Positions 19,228 to 27,932 of a stretch of DNA of 64,000 nucleotides are shown here, piece by piece. Numbering within the stretch: the first letter of the stretch is position 1; every line of letters starts with the position of its first letter. The notes under the pieces are model-generated. The model searched no databases and was not told the DNA's origin. It worked only from the letters and a program-made list of their open reading frames with translations. This stretch comes from Natronorubrum texcoconense (GTDB taxonomy: Archaea; Halobacteriota; Halobacteria; Halobacteriales; Natrialbaceae), in NCBI RefSeq assembly GCF_900100335.1, contig NZ_FNFE01000009.1, positions 141,176 through 205,175 of the forward strand. Direction: 5' to 3'. Both the position numbers and the translations under genes were made by a program.

Positions 19228-19337
19228 TACTGGTTCCTTTCGCGCGCCACCGCGCAAAAGCCTTCGGCTTCGCCGCGCTGGACCGTCACGAGAGGCGACG
19301 GCAACCGGTCGTGCTACGGAACGCGTCTCCGGCAGCG

Positions 19338-20708
19338 CTAGTACTTCGTTTCCGCACCCGTCGCCGCGTAGATCTCGTCCATGATCGAGTTCCGTTCGGC
19401 CTGCCACGCGTCGAAGCCGTCCGGCGATGACGGATACGTCTCGTAGTGAGCGAGCAGCCGATCGGCGAGCCCCTTCGTATCGTAGAGCTTCTTCAGCGTC
19501 CCCCAGTGGCCGACCGTCTCGTACAGCACTTTCAGCTTCAGCCCGAGGCCGACGCTCGACGACCCCGAGTACAGCGCGTTCGAGAGCTGTTCGCCGGGCA
19601 GCGCCGCCAGCAACGACAGCAGGTCGTCGAGATCGTACGCCGTCGCGAAGACGTTGTAGACGTCGAGCGCGGCGTACCGGCCGCCGTAGTGATCCATCAC
19701 GCGCTCGTTGTACCGCCAGAGGGTCTCCTCGCTCGCGTCCTCCTTTTCGAGCGCCTGTATCGCCTGTTCGCCGGCGTACTGGCCGGCGTACGCCGCCCCG
19801 CCGATCCCGCCGCCGCTGATCGGGTTGACGTGGGCGGCCGCGTCCCCGATGGCCATGTAGCCGGGTGCCGTCGCCGAGTCGTACGGTCGACGCGTCGGCA
19901 GCGCTGCGCCGAGCTTGTCCTTCACCGTCGCTCCCCGTAGCTCCGGGCGCTGGCTGATGTCCTCCCGGAGGTCGCTGACCAACTGCATCGGCTCCTCGTT
20001 CATCTGAAAGCCGAGGCCGACGTTGATCTCCGTCGGCGTCCGCGGGAAGTACCATAGATACCCCGCGGAGCGTTTCGTCGGTTTGACCACGAGGGCGTCG
20101 TCCCACTCGACCGGCTCTTCGACCTCGATGATCTCGCGGTAGGCCGAGGAGAACTGCGAGTACCGCACGTTCGTATCGAACGTCGTCCCGTCGAAATCGA
20201 TCGTGTCCTGGAGAATCGACAGCGCGCCGGCGCCGTCCAGCGTGACCGTCGCCTTGTAGGACCGGCGTTCGTCCGCCCGCTTCGCCTCGAAGCCCGTTAC
20301 GCGGCCGTCGTCGTCCTGGGTGACGCGCTGTACGACGGTGTCGTAGTGGAAGTCGACGCCCGCGCGTTCGGCCGAGCCGATGAGCTGTCGCCCGAACTCC
20401 CAGCGGTCGATAACCGCGAGCTCACCCGGGACCGGAATGTCCAGTACGGCGTCCTCCTGTGGAATCTCGAAGCGACCGTGGTCGACGGCCGTATTCGTAA
20501 ACGCGTCGGCGATCTCGGATTTCGGAATCGCCTTCGGGAACTCGTCGGCTCCCTTCAGTGCGTCGCCACAGGCGATGTGTCCGGCCTCCTCGGCGTCCTT
20601 TCGCTCCACGATGACGACGTCGTATCCAGCCTTCGAAATCGTCGATGCCGCGTAACAGCCGGCGGTGCCAGCACCGACGATCGCGACGTCGTACTCGAAC
20701 GAGGTCAT
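19338..20708 (-). CDS. geranylgeranyl reductase family FAD enzyme (archaeal lipid saturation)
   Basis: A 456-residue flavoprotein. The Rossmann FAD loop is at the very N-terminus (VAIVGAGTAGCYAASTISKA), which fixes ATG 20708 as start. The second FAD block GYMAIGDAAAHVNPISGGGI and the middle signature YLWYFPRTPTEINVGLGF are those of the digeranylgeranylglycerophospholipid reductase family. This family saturates the isoprenoid chains of archaeal phospholipids at the membrane using reduced FAD. It is on the trpS strand but separate in function. Paralogues that reduce menaquinone chains exist, so the exact substrate is not certain. Confidence 0.85.
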   Translation of the reverse strand: MTSFEYDVAIVGAGTAGCYAASTISKAGYDVVIVERKDAEEAGHIACGDALKGADEFPKAIPKSEIADAFTNTAVDHGRFEIPQEDAVLDIPVPGELAVIDRWEFGRQLIGSAERAGVDFHYDTVVQRVTQDDDGRVTGFEAKRADERRSYKATVTLDGAGALSILQDTIDFDGTTFDTNVRYSQFSSAYREIIEVEEPVEWDDALVVKPTKRSAGYLWYFPRTPTEINVGLGFQMNEEPMQLVSDLREDISQRPELRGATVKDKLGAALPTRRPYDSATAPGYMAIGDAAAHVNPISGGGIGGAAYAGQYAGEQAIQALEKEDASEETLWRYNERVMDHYGGRYAALDVYNVFATAYDLDDLLSLLAALPGEQLSNALYSGSSSVGLGLKLKVLYETVGHWGTLKKLYDTKGLADRLLAHYETYPSSPDGFDAWQAERNSIMDEIYAATGAETKY

Positions 20709-20815
20709 GGTACTCCCTTCGGTTCCGCGGGGAAAAATACTCATACTTCGGTGCTTCGCGTGACGCCGCCGTCGAAACATAGAGTAAAGCGCCCAGCCGA
20801 CGAACAGCGTCGCGA

Positions 20816-21214
20816 ATGCAGATCAGCATCTTCGGTCGGGACCGAGAGATAGCCGCCTCGAGGATCGACGCGGGGCCGGAGGCGATCCGCGAGCAGGTCC
20901 GCGAGTACGAGACCGGCGAGCGGACCGAATTCGACCTCGAGATCGAGTATCCGGACGATTTCACGGGACAGGTCATGCGGGCGATGACGGAGATTCCGGC
21001 CGGCGAAACGCGAACGTACGGCGATATCGCGCGGGAGCTCGAGAGCGCGCCGATCGCGGTCGGGCAGGCCTGCGGCCGAAACCAAATTCCGATCATCGTC
21101 CCCTGCCACCGGATCGTCGGCGTCGACTCGCTCACCGGGTACGGCGGCGGGCTAGACCTGAAACGCGAGTTGCTCGAGCACGAAGGGGCGGTGCTTCCGG
21201 GCGAGTCGGCGTAG
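20816..21214 (+). CDS. ogt: methylated-DNA-protein cysteine methyltransferase
   Basis: A 132-residue alkyl-transfer protein. The active-site motif is IPIIVPCHRIVG with Cys97 as methyl acceptor, and the DNA-binding wing GETRTYGDIARELESAPIAV precedes it, as in all Ogt/MGMT proteins. The N-terminal domain is short and poorly conserved, normal for archaeal forms. It repairs O6-alkylguanine in a suicidal reaction. It is divergent from the lipid reductase, with 107 bases between them. ATG 20816 gives a full domain with no need of an earlier start. Confidence 0.93.
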   Translation: MQISIFGRDREIAASRIDAGPEAIREQVREYETGERTEFDLEIEYPDDFTGQVMRAMTEIPAGETRTYGDIARELESAPIAVGQACGRNQIPIIVPCHRIVGVDSLTGYGGGLDLKRELLEHEGAVLPGESA

Positions 21215-21253
21215 ACCGGGCGACTACGAGCGCAAGGTCATCGATACGGGAAC

Positions 21254-21574
21254 TCAACCGGGGCGCGCCTCTGCAGACGATTCGTCCCTGTCGACGAGCG
21301 CGATCGAGCACTCGGCGACGGTCGGGGCAGCGTCTCGGGACCTCGACACGGTGACTTGCAGACCGACGCGAGTGCCGGGAATCTCGAGGATTTGAGCGCG
21401 CCGGAGTCGGCGGACGAGCAGAACCCCGGCTATCACCACCGCGAGGGTGGTGACGGCGGCTGTCGGGTAGTCGACGGCGACCAGCACGGCGACGAGACCG
21501 GCGACCACGAGGAAGCCGGCGGCGATCGAGCGGGCGGTGACGGGTTCGGGGTGCGACGGGTGGTGTCTCCACAT
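21254..21574 (-). CDS. small membrane protein, unknown
   Basis: A 106-residue protein from ATG 21574 (MWRHHPSHPEPVTARSIAAG); an ATG at 21601 is possible but adds only a non-conserved tail. Two adjacent hydrophobic helices at about residues 14-53 are separated by a short loop (DYPTAAV), then a basic RRLRR turn and a soluble beta-rich tail (VGLQVTVSRSRD). The topology is a hairpin with a cytoplasmic tail. No family recognised. It converges with ogt 39 bases away. Confidence 0.6.
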   Translation of the reverse strand: MWRHHPSHPEPVTARSIAAGFLVVAGLVAVLVAVDYPTAAVTTLAVVIAGVLLVRRLRRAQILEIPGTRVGLQVTVSRSRDAAPTVAECSIALVDRDESSAEARPG

Positions 21575-21735
21575 ACTGTTACAGAGGGAGCCGTTCGGCA
21601 TAATTGTAATCTGAAAAACATTTCAGTAAGGCGGCTTACCGAACTCGATTTCAGTCGTCGGTGACACGGGTTCGCCTCGAGGCTGGCGCTCCCGCTCGAG
21701 TCTTCGTAACTGGCTCGAGTAGCCGCTGAACCGTT

Positions 21736-22692
21736 ATGTCAGTCGCGACCGACGGATCGAGCATGCCCGGCTTTCCGATCCTCACCGACGGAGACGTCTA
21801 CGCCCAGTTCGACTACGAAACCGTCGTCGACGCGATGTCCGACGCGTTCGCCGAACGCGCGGCGGGAACGCTCGAGGCGCCGCCGCGCTGGTCCGTCGAC
21901 GCCGGCGCGGGCGACCTGGTGTTCACCGCTGGCGCCGCGACCGGATCGACGAACGCCGCGGGATTTCGCGTCTACGAGACCTACCCCGAATCGGGCGCGG
22001 CCCACACGGAACTCGTCGCGGTCTTCGACGCGACGACGGGCGCGTTCGAGGGGCTGCTCGTCGGCCACGCCGTCGGCGGCCTCCGAACGGGCGGGATCGG
22101 CGGCGTCGCGGTCGACTGCCTCGCACGCGAAGACAGCGAGACGCTCGGCGTGCTCGGCAGCGGCTTTCAGGCTCGAGCGCAGGTCGGCGCGGCCTGTGCG
22201 GTTCGGGATTTCGATCAGGTGTTGGTCTACAGCCCGACGGAAGCGAGCCGAAACGCGTTCGCTGAGACGGTCGACGACGAGGTCGAACCGGCCGCCCGCG
22301 CGGTGGACGATCCGGAGTCGGTCGTCCGCGAGGCCGACGCACTCGTCTGTGCGACCGACAGTGTGGAGCCCGTCTTCGACCCCGACTGGCTCGAGTCGGG
22401 AACCCACGTCACCACGATCGGACCGAAGTTCCGGGACGCCCACGAACTGCCGCTCGAGGTGGTCGACCGAGCCGACGCCGTCGCGACCGATTCCCGGCCA
22501 CAGGTCGACGCCGACGACCGTCCCCATCTCGTTTCGAGCGAGTACGACGGCCGGCTCCTCGAACTCGCCGAAGTGCTCGAGGAGCCGACTCTCGGACGGA
22601 CGGCCGCGGCCGACGTGACGCTGTTCTGCTCGGTCGGGCTGGCCGGCACGGAGGTCGTGCTCGGATCGCGATTCCTCGAGGCGTTCGCGTGA
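21736..22692 (+). CDS. ornithine cyclodeaminase/mu-crystallin family protein
   Basis: A 318-residue NAD-binding protein of the OCD/mu-crystallin family, which includes ornithine cyclodeaminase, archaeal alanine dehydrogenase and imine reductases. The Rossmann loop is LGVLGSGFQARAQ near residue 140. The family Arg is in GGLRTGGIGG. The position of the usual catalytic Lys, in the strand NAAGFRVYETYP, is Arg78 here, so the classical chemistry may be altered. The C-terminal part (VTTIGPKFRDAHELPLEVVDRADA) is normal. An ATG at 21763 is an alternative start. The enzyme is cytoplasmic; its substrate cannot be named. Confidence 0.8.
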   Translation: MSVATDGSSMPGFPILTDGDVYAQFDYETVVDAMSDAFAERAAGTLEAPPRWSVDAGAGDLVFTAGAATGSTNAAGFRVYETYPESGAAHTELVAVFDATTGAFEGLLVGHAVGGLRTGGIGGVAVDCLAREDSETLGVLGSGFQARAQVGAACAVRDFDQVLVYSPTEASRNAFAETVDDEVEPAARAVDDPESVVREADALVCATDSVEPVFDPDWLESGTHVTTIGPKFRDAHELPLEVVDRADAVATDSRPQVDADDRPHLVSSEYDGRLLELAEVLEEPTLGRTAAADVTLFCSVGLAGTEVVLGSRFLEAFA

Positions 22693-22771
22693 CCACCGCC
22701 AGTCGCGCAACGCGCTCGACATCGTCGGAGGCTCGAGGCAGATGCTGTCGAACACCTCGTATCAGTAATTA

Positions 22772-22779
22772 TTTATAAC
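22772..22779 (+). promoter_or_regulatory. TATA box, probably leaderless transcript
   Basis: TTTATAAC is a strong archaeal TATA element whose centre is about 26 bases before ATG 22801. Transcription would then begin at or next to the start codon, giving a leaderless mRNA, common in haloarchaea. Confidence 0.65.
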
Positions 22780-22800
22780 TTCCTCGGGTACCGGACGCGT

Positions 22801-23001
22801 ATGGCCGAGGAGATCAGTCCGGCGCTGGAAGCCTATCTTCGCTCGATTCGGACGATTTTGGCCGCGGTAGTGCTCGCAATTCTGGCCGTGCCGTTTCTCG
22901 CGAATCAGGACGAAATTGGGCTCTACCTCGCTGGCGCATCGATACTGGTTCTTGCGTATTCTCTCGTGAGTGGTCCCTACCCCGAGTTTCGAGACCTGTA
23001 G
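22801..23001 (+). CDS. small two-helix membrane protein, unknown
   Basis: A 66-residue protein from ATG 22801. A short acidic N-terminus (MAEEISPALEAYLRS) precedes two hydrophobic segments, roughly residues 17-33 and 41-57, separated by an acidic loop (NQDEIG). No family is recognised. The strong promoter directly upstream and normal codon bias make it a credible gene. About 290 bases with nothing recognisable follow before the gamma-glutamyltransferase. Confidence 0.7.
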   Translation: MAEEISPALEAYLRSIRTILAAVVLAILAVPFLANQDEIGLYLAGASILVLAYSLVSGPYPEFRDL

Positions 23002-23288
23002 TGCAGTTCGCCGTCGTTCGTCGACCGTCGATCATCGGAGACACTGGTGGCCGATTCGGCTTCGCAGCGGCCCATCGTCCGAACACTGGTAACCGACTGT
23101 TGCGAAGCGAGACGCCGTTCGGGACGGCACGCGCGTCGACTGCGGCCCAGACGCGCGCCGTTCGGTTGGCTGTACCGAGCGACTAGCCCCGACCTCGTCT
23201 CCGCCTTCTCGACACCCCCACCCATAATATCTCACTACGTCCCGAAACGTCCGGCGCCACTTTACTTCGCGTCACCCGCCTACCCGGC

Positions 23289-25058
23289 ATGGACACGAAC
23301 GTCCGCCGCCGCGAGTTTCTCGCGGGTACCGGCGGGATCGGTGCCGTAAGCGTTGCCGGGTGTACCGGGTTCTCGGTCGAGGAGTCCGACGAAGCGCAGA
23401 ACGGAGCCGGATCCGTCGCGGTCGTCTCACAGCACGAACTCGCGACCGAGGCCGGACTCGAGGTTCTCGAGGACGGGGGAACAGCCGCCGATGCGGCCGT
23501 CGCCGTCGCCTGCGCTCTGAGCGTCGTCGAGCCCTGGTTCTCCTCCGCGCTCGGCGGCGGTACCTGGGCGCTCTACTACGACGCCGAGGACGAGGAGATC
23601 ACCAGTCTGGACGGCGTGGGACCCGTCGGATCGGAGGCCTCGCCGGAAGAGTACGAAGAACGTGCGGAGAGAGCCGGGATGCACCAGGCCGTCGTTCCCG
23701 GCGCCTGGGACGGTTGGATGCTGTGGCTCGAGGAATACGGCGAACTTGACCTCGATGCGGTGCTCGAACCCGCTATCGAGACCGCTCGAGAGGGGTATCC
23801 CGCCAGTCCGGAACTGCGGAGTTGGCTCGAGAACGAGGCCGACGAGATCGACGACCGTCCCGACGCCGCCGAGATCTACCACTCCGACGGCGACCTCCTG
23901 GAGGAAGGTGACACGGTCTATCAGGAGGAGATGGCGGATACGTTCGGGGCGCTCGCCGACGCCGCCGACGAACAGGGAGACGAGGACCGCAGCGACGCGA
24001 TACAGGCGGCTCGAGACTACTTCTACCGCGGTCCGATCGCCGAGGAAATCGTCGAGTTTAGCGACGAACACGACGGCTACCTCACGCTGTCGGACTTCGA
24101 GGCGTTCGAAGCCGAGATCGTCGACCCCCTCTCGATCGAGTACGACGATGACGTCGACGTCTACCAGAACCCGCCCAACAGTCAGGGAATCACGCAGCTA
24201 CTGGCGCTGAACACCCTGAAAGAGTACGACTTCGACGACCTCGACTCGACCGACGCCGACGCCGTCCACCTGCAGGCCGAGGCGATCAAACTCGCGTTCG
24301 CGGACCGCTACCACCACGTGGGCGATCCCGAGCGAGTCGACGTCCCCGTCGAGGAGTTGCTTGACGACGAGTACGCCGCGGACCAGGCCGAGCGGATCGA
24401 GATGGACAGTGCGGTGGAGTGGCCGTTCGACTCGGGACTCGAGGAGGACCCGGTTTCGTCCGTCGGAAACGCCGATCACACCACCACGTTCCACGTCGTC
24501 GACGGCGACGGCAACGCGGCCGCGGTAACGACCAGTCTGGGCGCGCAGTTCCTCGTCGTCGGCGACACTGGCATCCACATCAACAACCGAATGCGAATGC
24601 TCTCCGTCGAGGACGACGACCCGAATCAGCTCACGCCCGGGTACAAGGTCCGACACACCTCGAACCCCTACATGGCCGTCCGCGACGGCCAGCCCTACAT
24701 CTTGGGCGGCAACACCGGCGTGGACACCCAGCCGCAGGGCCAGACCCAGCAGTTCCTCCACGTCCACGAGTTCGGCCACGACGCCCAGGCGGCCATCGAC
24801 CACCCCCGGTTCGTGAGCACGGCGTTCCCGTCGACTGACGTTCCCTGGGAGGCCGAGAACACGCTCGAGATGGAGGCGGAGTACCCCGAGGACGTCCGCG
24901 AGGAGCTCGCAGATCGCGGTCACGACGTCGTCGACGCCCCGTCGGTCGGCTCCGCGACGATGATCGTGCTCGAGGAGGATGGGGAGTCACTCGAGACCGG
25001 AGCCGAACCCAGAATCTCGACTGCCGAGGGTGAGGTTACGGAGCCGGAGACGGATTGA
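23289..25058 (+). CDS. gamma-glutamyltransferase-like lipoprotein, Tat exported
   Basis: A 589-residue member of the gamma-glutamyltranspeptidase family. The first 25 residues are a Tat signal with Arg-Arg (MDTNVRRREFLAGTGGI) and a lipobox ending VAGC, so it should be anchored by lipid outside the cell. The large-subunit part has AADAAVAVACALSVVEPWFS and ALGGGTW. The autoprocessing nucleophile is a Thr in DHTTTFHVVDGDG near residue 398, and the Gly-rich PYILGGNTGVD block follows. The enzyme would cleave gamma-glutamyl compounds such as gamma-glutamylcysteine or peptides at the surface; a cephalosporin-acylase-like role is an alternative. Confidence 0.88.
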   Translation: MDTNVRRREFLAGTGGIGAVSVAGCTGFSVEESDEAQNGAGSVAVVSQHELATEAGLEVLEDGGTAADAAVAVACALSVVEPWFSSALGGGTWALYYDAEDEEITSLDGVGPVGSEASPEEYEERAERAGMHQAVVPGAWDGWMLWLEEYGELDLDAVLEPAIETAREGYPASPELRSWLENEADEIDDRPDAAEIYHSDGDLLEEGDTVYQEEMADTFGALADAADEQGDEDRSDAIQAARDYFYRGPIAEEIVEFSDEHDGYLTLSDFEAFEAEIVDPLSIEYDDDVDVYQNPPNSQGITQLLALNTLKEYDFDDLDSTDADAVHLQAEAIKLAFADRYHHVGDPERVDVPVEELLDDEYAADQAERIEMDSAVEWPFDSGLEEDPVSSVGNADHTTTFHVVDGDGNAAAVTTSLGAQFLVVGDTGIHINNRMRMLSVEDDDPNQLTPGYKVRHTSNPYMAVRDGQPYILGGNTGVDTQPQGQTQQFLHVHEFGHDAQAAIDHPRFVSTAFPSTDVPWEAENTLEMEAEYPEDVREELADRGHDVVDAPSVGSATMIVLEEDGESLETGAEPRISTAEGEVTEPETD

Positions 25059-25100
25059 ACCGACGTTTGTTCTGTACCGATCAGACCACGTGCGGTGGCA

Positions 25101-25250
25101 CGCGCTGAGCCGCGACGAGCGAAGCGAAGGGGGAGCGAAGCGACCCGTGAGCCAGGTGAGGCGCGGCTCGAACTCGTGTGAGGGATGAGTGAAGGAGCGC
25201 CAGCGACTGAATGAATCGGTTGGGGAGGACGTGGAAATCACTGCTGCCAG
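25101..25250. repeat. dispersed non-coding repeat, copy 1
   Basis: Intergenic DNA after the gamma-glutamyltransferase. It shares CGCGCTGAGCCGCG (25101-25114) and a 23-base identical core (25212-25234) with copy 2 near 32.3 kb. Its GCGAAG..GGGAGCG..AAGCGACCCGTGAGC stretch (25124-25152) is also found in the MITE-like element at 37331-37360. It looks like a decayed, repeated element and does not encode a protein. Confidence 0.7.
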
Positions 25251-25322
25251 GGTGAGCAGAACACTCGTCTCGTCGGAGTGCGAAAAATAGTTTCTTCGCC
25301 CGACGCCGTGTTCGTACTGGAG

Positions 25323-26462
25323 TTACGTCGAGCGGGCCGCAGCTGCTCGCAACTCCTCGAGTCGATCGGACTCCACGTCAGCCAGCACCACGCCCGCGAA
25401 CACCGTCTCGCCGTCGGGCCGCGGCGCGTCCCCGCCCAGAATTCCCGAGCCGCCGATGGCAGACTCGAGCGTCCGCCGGCCCTCGGCGATCGCCTGTCGG
25501 TTGAGCCACGCGGGCGGGCCGCCGACGATCAGGAGTCCGCGCGCCGCGGTTTCGGGCTCGCACTCGAGCGTCAACTTCCCCCTTATTCCCTTTCGGACGA
25601 CAGTCTCGACGGCGCTGACGGCCTCTCTGGCTTCGACCTCCCGCTCCGTCGGCAGCAGTCCGAGTCCGAACTTCGAACTCGTGGTCTCGACCGTTTGTTC
25701 GGCGTAGCCGAGCGTGACGATGGCCGACTCGTTGCCGACGATCCGTTCGATGTCGCTCGCGTCGATGACGGTTTGGGCGACGGGACCATCCGACTCGCCG
25801 CCGCCGGCGAAGACGGCCGCGACTCGCGTCGCAAGCGCTCGATTCGACCGATCGCGTGCATCGGCGAGCTCCTCGCCGGGTCGGAGCCACGTCTCGTTGT
25901 CGAACGGAACGATCGCGCTCGCCACCCCCTCGAGTCGCTCGAGCGTCCGAACCGCGTTCGTTGCCGCGTCGGGTCGCGGCGGCGTATTCTCCCCGGCCGA
26001 GGCCTTCCTCGAGCCACCGCCGAGGCCGGACGGCTCGCCGGCGTTCGGATCGAACTCCCGGTCAGCCGGCAACGTCGCGAGGACGTACACCGACTCGTCG
26101 TAGGTTCGTTGCAGCGCCGCGACGAGCGCGGGGACCGTTCCGCCGCCGGTCACGCCACCGAGACCGACCGCGACGAGGAACGCGTCGGCCTCGGTGGGGC
26201 TACCGCGCTCGAGTACCTCGAGCAGTTCCGCGGCGTGTTCCTGTCCGGTCTCCGTCGCGGCCTCGAGCCCGTCGTCGAACGCCGATTCCGCGCCGTAGCG
26301 ATAGCGGTGTGACTCGGGGAGCACCGTCCGCTGTAGGTCGGCTTCGTCGGTATCGAACGCGAAGACGTCCGTGAGAAACGAGCCTCCAGCCGGCTCCGCC
26401 GCCCGAATCGCGTCGGCGATCCGACAGCCCGCGCCGCCGACGCCGATCACCTCGAGTTGCAT
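25323..26462 (-). CDS. divergent tubulin/FtsZ superfamily protein (CetZ-like)
   Basis: A 379-residue protein with a tubulin/FtsZ nucleotide-binding layout. The N-terminal Rossmann-like strand and loop (LEVIGVGGAGCRIADAI), the FAFDTDEADL strand and the Gly-rich loop (AVGLGGVTGGGT, residues 98-109) align with FtsZ and CetZ, but the tubulin signature GGGTGTG reads GGVTGGG, with Val104 in place of Gly. Residues 120-180 carry a Gly/Ser/Pro-rich insertion (GEPSGLGGGSRKASAGENTP). CetZ proteins affect haloarchaeal cell shape; this is a divergent relative whose polymerisation is doubtful. It lies 54 bases downstream of endA on the same strand. Confidence 0.75.
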   Translation of the reverse strand: MQLEVIGVGGAGCRIADAIRAAEPAGGSFLTDVFAFDTDEADLQRTVLPESHRYRYGAESAFDDGLEAATETGQEHAAELLEVLERGSPTEADAFLVAVGLGGVTGGGTVPALVAALQRTYDESVYVLATLPADREFDPNAGEPSGLGGGSRKASAGENTPPRPDAATNAVRTLERLEGVASAIVPFDNETWLRPGEELADARDRSNRALATRVAAVFAGGGESDGPVAQTVIDASDIERIVGNESAIVTLGYAEQTVETTSSKFGLGLLPTEREVEAREAVSAVETVVRKGIRGKLTLECEPETAARGLLIVGGPPAWLNRQAIAEGRRTLESAIGGSGILGGDAPRPDGETVFAGVVLADVESDRLEELRAAAARST

Positions 26463-26516
26463 ACGGCTACCCTCTCGCGTCGGGGTTTTTATGGTTGCGC
26501 TCGCGCGGGGCCCGGA

Positions 26517-27581
26517 TCAGGGCGTCAACCGCTCGACCGACCACCAGTCGATCCCGCCGGCCCCGTCGACCAGCGCGAACACCATGGTCTTGCGGACGCC
26601 GTGGGCGAGGCGCACGTCGAGCGCGAGGTCCCGGGGTTCGAAGACGTGGTCGTCGGGGTGGACCCGGAGCAGCAGCTCGGAGTGACCCAGGTTCTCGACG
26701 GACTCCACGTCGGCGTAGGTTCGGAAGTCCGCGCCGAACTTGTAGCCCGTCTTCGGGACGACGTCCCGCTCGCGCAGTTCGGTGTAGACCGCAAGTCGTC
26801 GGGCGAACCGCTCGCCTTCGACCTCGTGGCCCCGGTCGCGAACCGTCTCCGGATCGAGATCGATCGCCCCGCGTTCGGCGAGGAAGGCCGCCTCGAGCAG
26901 CGACAACTGCAGCGTCGGCTCGTCGTACTCTCTGCCCTCGAGCGGCTGGCCGTAGAAGGTGGTCTCGTAGAGGGACAACGGAGGCTCCCAGACGACGACC
27001 CGATCGGCCAGCAGGTCGGCCTCGCAGCCGTCGGGCAACGCGGCGTCGGGGGTCGACGATCCCGACGGATCGCGGGACGATACGTCGAAGTACGTGATCT
27101 CGCTCTCCTCGTCGACCACCGCGAGAACGGCGTCCTCGAGGTCGCTCGCGGGCACGTCGGTCCGCTCGCCGATCACCCGCAGCGCGTACTCGGTCTCGCC
27201 GTCTCGTGGCCCCTTCCCGCGGGGGAAGACCGCGAAATCGACCGCTCCCTCGGGCGGGTCGGGAACCCACGGCTCCGCGGCCGGCGAGAGGTAGAAGCCA
27301 CGAGAACGGAGGTCGGCGTAGACCAGAAACCGGACGCCGAACTTCTCGCCGGGTTCGCGGGCCGCGAAAGCGCGGAAGTCGAGACGGTCGCCGCTCGCGT
27401 CGTCGACGACCGCCTCGAGGTCCCCGCGATACAGGAGGTGCGCCGCCTCGATCGGTGCGAGGGCGATCTCGTTGCCCTCGAGCGGGTAGCCGTAGCCCCG
27501 CGAGTCGTGATAGCGCTGCCGCGCGTCGCTCCCCACGCGGACGACGCCCGCATCCTCGTCGAACCGCCCCTCGAGTGTCAT
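26517..27581 (-). CDS. endA: tRNA-splicing endonuclease EndA
   Basis: A 354-residue archaeal tRNA-intron endonuclease of the fused dimeric type: two copies of the EndA fold in one chain. The C-terminal copy has the catalytic triad region: Tyr in TGYKFGADFRTY, His in GHSELLLRVH and Lys in HGVRKTMVFAL. The N-terminal copy (PGEKFGVRFLVYADLRSRG) is the structural repeat with degenerate catalytic residues. The enzyme cuts the bulge-helix-bulge motif in pre-tRNA introns and in pre-rRNA. The start is ATG 27581. It precedes the tubulin-like gene on the same strand. Confidence 0.93.
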   Translation of the reverse strand: MTLEGRFDEDAGVVRVGSDARQRYHDSRGYGYPLEGNEIALAPIEAAHLLYRGDLEAVVDDASGDRLDFRAFAAREPGEKFGVRFLVYADLRSRGFYLSPAAEPWVPDPPEGAVDFAVFPRGKGPRDGETEYALRVIGERTDVPASDLEDAVLAVVDEESEITYFDVSSRDPSGSSTPDAALPDGCEADLLADRVVVWEPPLSLYETTFYGQPLEGREYDEPTLQLSLLEAAFLAERGAIDLDPETVRDRGHEVEGERFARRLAVYTELRERDVVPKTGYKFGADFRTYADVESVENLGHSELLLRVHPDDHVFEPRDLALDVRLAHGVRKTMVFALVDGAGGIDWWSVERLTP

Positions 27582-27932
27582 AGTCGGGGTTTCGCCGGCC
27601 GGGACTAAGGGGCTGCGGATCGATTCCTAGTCGGTGACGGATGGCGAGCATCGGCGGACGATACTCGAGCAGCGGCGACTGATTCGACCGTCTCGAAAGC
27701 CCCTGGCACGCTGAACTCGCGCGCCGACCCTGCGCTCCGCATCTCACTTCGTTCGATTGCGGTGCTTGGGCTGTCGGGCTTCGCCCAGCACAACGGAAGA
27801 GCAAGCTCTTCCGAGCATCGCGGACGCAAAGCGTCCGCTCAACGCCAGCCCCTTTCAGTCCCACCCACCGCAGCGGCTGGTCGGGTCGCTGTAGCGCGGT
27901 GGATGGGGTTCGCTCTGGAGCGCGTTGTTAGA
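27582..27932. other. intergenic region with two hairpin palindromes
   Basis: About 350 bases with no credible gene; the short Ser/Arg-rich frames here are artefacts. It contains two adjacent perfect palindromes: GGAAGAGC-AA-GCTCTTCC (27795-27812) and GCGGACGC-AAA-GCGTCCGC (27820-27838). Both resemble the short-loop hairpins seen elsewhere in this window. Confidence 0.6.
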
